DNA of 7,902 nucleotides from Nitrospirota bacterium (GTDB lineage: Bacteria; Nitrospinota; Nitrospinia; Nitrospinales; VA-1). Location: the NCBI GenBank assembly GCA_003235465.1, contig QJWD01000076.1, forward strand, positions 1 to 7,902. Reading direction: 5' to 3'. The notes under the pieces were generated by a model. It was given only the letters and a program-made list of their open reading frames with translations. It made no database searches and had not been told where the DNA came from. A program made the position numbers and the translations under genes. Below, in pieces: positions 5,482 to 7,902 of this stretch (position 1 is its first letter; each line of letters begins with the position of its first letter).

Positions 5482-6858
5482 TCACTTGCCGATGCAGAAC
5501 TCGTTGAATATTTCATCGAGCAGGTCTTCCGAATAAATTTTTCCGAGGATGCGGCCGAGCGCCTGGATCGCGGCGTCGACATCAAGCGAAACAAACTCTT
5601 CCGACAGGCCCCCGGCCAGAGATTCGCCCGCCCTGAAAAGCGCCTCGCGCGCAAGGGCAAGCTGTTCGCGGTGGCGGGCGCGCGTCACCAAAAGCGCCTC
5701 GCCACCCTGGGAGCCCGCCTCGACCCGCCGGTGGAGGGCGTCGATGAGCGCCTCCATGCCGTCGCCGTCGCGGGCGGAAACCCTCACCGCTTCCTGGCCC
5801 GGAAACCGCCGCCGGAGCGCTTCGGTGTCGAGCGCCTGCTTGAGGTCGCTCTTATTCAGCACCAGGAGCTTTTCTTTACCCTCCGCCGCCTGGATCAGCA
5901 GTTCATCGTTGCCATCGACCGGCTGGGATAAATCGAAGACCATGAGCGCGACATCGGCGCGCAGGAGGGCGGCGAGCGCCCGTTCGATGCCCTCGGCCTC
6001 AATGATTTCAGGGTTTTCCCTGAGCCCCGCCGAGTCGACGATCTGAATGTGGGTATCGCGAATGCGGACGCGCTCCTCGAGCAGGTCGCGCGTGGTCCCG
6101 GGGTGCGGCGTGACAATGGCCCGCTCCTCCATCAACAGGGCGTTCAGCAGGCTGGATTTGCCGACGTTGGGCTTGCCGACGATGGCCACCCGGGCTCCCT
6201 CGCTGATGATCTTCCCGCGGTTGTAACTTTCGATCAGGGCGTCCATCTCTTTCATCACGCCGTCGGTTTCCGCTTTCAGCTCCTCGTATCGTTTAAGGAC
6301 GAGCCCTTCCTCGGGAAAGTCGATTGACGCGGTGAGCTGGGCGAGCACGGCGACCAGCCTCTCGTACTGGTCGCTCAGCTTCGCTGAAAGGCGGCCTTTA
6401 AGCTGGTCGAGCGAGGCCGCGAGGGCGCGCTCCGACTGGGCGGCGATGACCGATGCGACGGCCTCGGCCTGCGACAGGTCGAGCCGGCCGTTGAGAAAGG
6501 CGCGGCGGGTGAACTCGCCCGGCTCGGCCAGGCGCGCGCCCGCCTGAACGATGAGTTCGAGAACGCGCGTGGTCACGTACACGCCGCCATGCGCGCCGAT
6601 CTCGATGACATCTTCGGCGGTGTAACTTGCCGGGGCCTTGAAAAAGGTCAGAAGAACCTGATCCACCAGCACGCCCCGTTCCGGATCGCGGATTTCGCCG
6701 AAATACACGCGCCGGGGTTCGGGGTCGGCTAGCGGCTTGCCGCCGGCAGGATGAAACAGGCCACAGGCGATGGCCCTAGCGTCCGGCCCGCTGATCCTTA
6801 AGAGGCCGACGCCGCCCTCCCCCGCCGGGGTGATGATGGCCGCTATGGTGTCGTTCAT
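5482..6858 (-). CDS. mnmE: tRNA uridine-5-carboxymethylaminomethyl modification GTPase
   Basis: MnmE (TrmE), with MnmG, installs the cmnm5 group on the wobble uridine of certain tRNAs, using a folate derivative and GTP, in the cytoplasm. The 458-aa length is normal (E. coli 454). The N-terminal folate-binding domain covers about 1-120, including the conserved GEFTRRAFLNGRLDLSQAEAV. The helical domain surrounds the G domain. G motifs are G1 GKPNVGKSS (228-236), G2 GTTRD (254-258), G3 DSAG (275-278), G4 NKSD (335-338) and G5 SAR (361-363). AGLREN with EAEGIERA follows as in other MnmE proteins. The C-terminal FCIGK carries the conserved cysteine (Cys455). The ATG is 35 bp after the yidC stop with only a weak TGAG ribosome-binding sequence. 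The yidC-mnmE order is widely conserved, and the two are probably cotranscribed. Confidence 0.98.
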   Translation of the reverse strand: MNDTIAAIITPAGEGGVGLLRISGPDARAIACGLFHPAGGKPLADPEPRRVYFGEIRDPERGVLVDQVLLTFFKAPASYTAEDVIEIGAHGGVYVTTRVLELIVQAGARLAEPGEFTRRAFLNGRLDLSQAEAVASVIAAQSERALAASLDQLKGRLSAKLSDQYERLVAVLAQLTASIDFPEEGLVLKRYEELKAETDGVMKEMDALIESYNRGKIISEGARVAIVGKPNVGKSSLLNALLMEERAIVTPHPGTTRDLLEERVRIRDTHIQIVDSAGLRENPEIIEAEGIERALAALLRADVALMVFDLSQPVDGNDELLIQAAEGKEKLLVLNKSDLKQALDTEALRRRFPGQEAVRVSARDGDGMEALIDALHRRVEAGSQGGEALLVTRARHREQLALAREALFRAGESLAGGLSEEFVSLDVDAAIQALGRILGKIYSEDLLDEIFNEFCIGK

Positions 6859-6893
6859 GGGCTCAGTCGCAACCGGCGCCAGGCCGCATGCCG

Positions 6894-7902
6894 TCAGTCC
6901 TTGGCGACCCGGTAGATGTAAAACTGCTGAGATATGGTCAGGAGGTTGTTGACCGTCCAGTAAATCACCAGACCCGCCGGGAAAGAGATGAACAGGAATG
7001 TGAACACGATGGGAAGAAACATCATGATTTTCTGCTGCACGGGATCGCCGACGCTCGGGGTCAGCCTTTGCTGCAGGAACATCGTCGCACCCATCAGAAT
7101 CGGGGTGACGTAATAGGGGTCGGCCACCGAGAGATCCTGAATCCAGCCTAAAAACGGCGCTCCCTTGAGCTCGATGGAGAAAAACAGCGCGTGATACAGG
7201 GCGATGAACACCGGAATCTGCAAAAGCATCGGCAGGCAGCCGCCAAGCGGGTTGACCTTGTGCTTCTTGTAGAGCTCGAGGAGCTCCTCGTTCATCTTCT
7301 GGCGGTCGTCCTTGTTGCGTTCCTGGATCACCTTGACGTAGGGCTGAATCTTCTGCATGCCTTTCATGGACTTGAAGCTCTTGTGCGTCAGCGGGAAAAA
7401 CAGCAGCTTGATGATGATTGTCAGGATGATGATTGACCAGCCGTAGTTGTGCGTGATGCCGTGGAAATACTCCAGCGTCTTGAGCAGCGGTTTCACCAGG
7501 AAGGCGAACTTGTTGCCGAACCAGCCGTAATCGATGAGCCGCACCAGTTTGTGGCCCGAGTCTTCCAGCACCTGCAACTGCTTGGTGCCGGCGTACACCT
7601 CGTGCTTGAGCGAGGCGTTGGAGGCAACCGACTCCATCTGCAGGCCGATGTAGACGCGCTCGCCATCCTTTTTGACGAGCCCCGCCTTGACGCCGCTTTC
7701 CGGCACCAGGGCCACCGCGAAATATTTATTCTGAAACGCGGTCCACGTGAGGTCGCCCGCGTGGGTGACTTCACCGGAAAAATCCGCCGGGTCGTTTTGG
7801 ATGCGCTCCCCGTTCAGGAATGAGGTGGGTCCGGAGAACACGATGTAATCGGTCTGCGAGGAGACGCGCCCGCCAATGCTCGGCCCCCAGAGCACCTGGT
7901 AC
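6894..7902 (-). CDS. yidC: Membrane protein insertase YidC/Oxa1, 5' end outside window
   Basis: YidC inserts and folds inner-membrane proteins, alone or with the Sec translocon. The last 335 codons are visible (a complete Gram-negative YidC is about 540 aa). The beginning, from VLWGPSIGG through about GWFGNKFAF, is the C-terminal half of the large periplasmic domain, a diderm trait. The Oxa1 core follows: a membrane segment at YGWSIIILTIIIKLLFFPLT, a charged cytoplasmic hairpin (QPYVKVIQERNKDDRQKMNEE), NPLGGCLPMLLQIPVFIALY, DPYYVTPILMGATMFLQQ, and the last pair FLPIVFTFLFISFPAG and LVIYWTVNNLLTISQQ. In IIIKLLFFPLT a lysine takes the place of the groove arginine of E. coli (Arg366), a conservative change that keeps the positive charge. 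The reading frame continues past the right edge, so the start is not in the window. No jag/khpB gene follows. Confidence 0.97.
   Translation of the reverse strand, partial: YQVLWGPSIGGRVSSQTDYIVFSGPTSFLNGERIQNDPADFSGEVTHAGDLTWTAFQNKYFAVALVPESGVKAGLVKKDGERVYIGLQMESVASNASLKHEVYAGTKQLQVLEDSGHKLVRLIDYGWFGNKFAFLVKPLLKTLEYFHGITHNYGWSIIILTIIIKLLFFPLTHKSFKSMKGMQKIQPYVKVIQERNKDDRQKMNEELLELYKKHKVNPLGGCLPMLLQIPVFIALYHALFFSIELKGAPFLGWIQDLSVADPYYVTPILMGATMFLQQRLTPSVGDPVQQKIMMFLPIVFTFLFISFPAGLVIYWTVNNLLTISQQFYIYRVAKD

Overview
This is a GC-rich stretch of bacterial chromosome that looks Gram-negative. YidC carries the large periplasmic domain typical of diderms, and several genes look flagellum-related. 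Gene content and codon use would fit a deltaproteobacterium-like lineage (Desulfobacterota, Nitrospinota or similar), but that is a guess and no gene here fixes the taxonomy. All genes except one small ORF lie on the minus strand, so transcription runs mostly from right to left.

From right to left in transcription order: (1) the 3' two thirds of yidC (membrane protein insertase), then mnmE (tRNA-modifying GTPase) 35 bp later. The jag/khpB gene that often sits between them is absent. (2) A sigma-54-dependent activator with an AAA+ domain and a Fis-type HTH but no receiver domain. It has its own promoter-like sequence placed so close to the ATG that the mRNA would be nearly leaderless. (3) A convergent gap with GC-rich hairpins, then the only plus-strand gene, an unrecognised 66-aa protein at 4031-4231. 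It is preceded by about 190 bp of imperfect tandem repeats that duplicate promoter, leader and ribosome-binding features. (4) An intergenic region of about 415 bp that also holds a nine-G tract inside an inverted repeat. (5) A leftward group: a two-domain unknown protein apparently broken by a frameshift near 3358, a FlgN-like coiled-coil protein, and a 63-aa protein. (6) A compact three-gene group: a 167-aa unknown protein, a saccharopine-dehydrogenase-family enzyme and the start of type I 3-dehydroquinate dehydratase (aroD), which runs off the left edge.

The housekeeping genes (yidC, mnmE, aroD) are ordinary. The middle, about 2250-5400, is more interesting. It combines a FlgN-like chaperone candidate, a frameshifted companion and a receiver-less sigma-54 activator, which suggests flagellar regulation or assembly, although no flagellar structural gene is visible. 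The best candidate for something undescribed is the repeated leader in front of the small plus-strand ORF. No CRISPR array, insertion sequence, tRNA or rRNA was seen.
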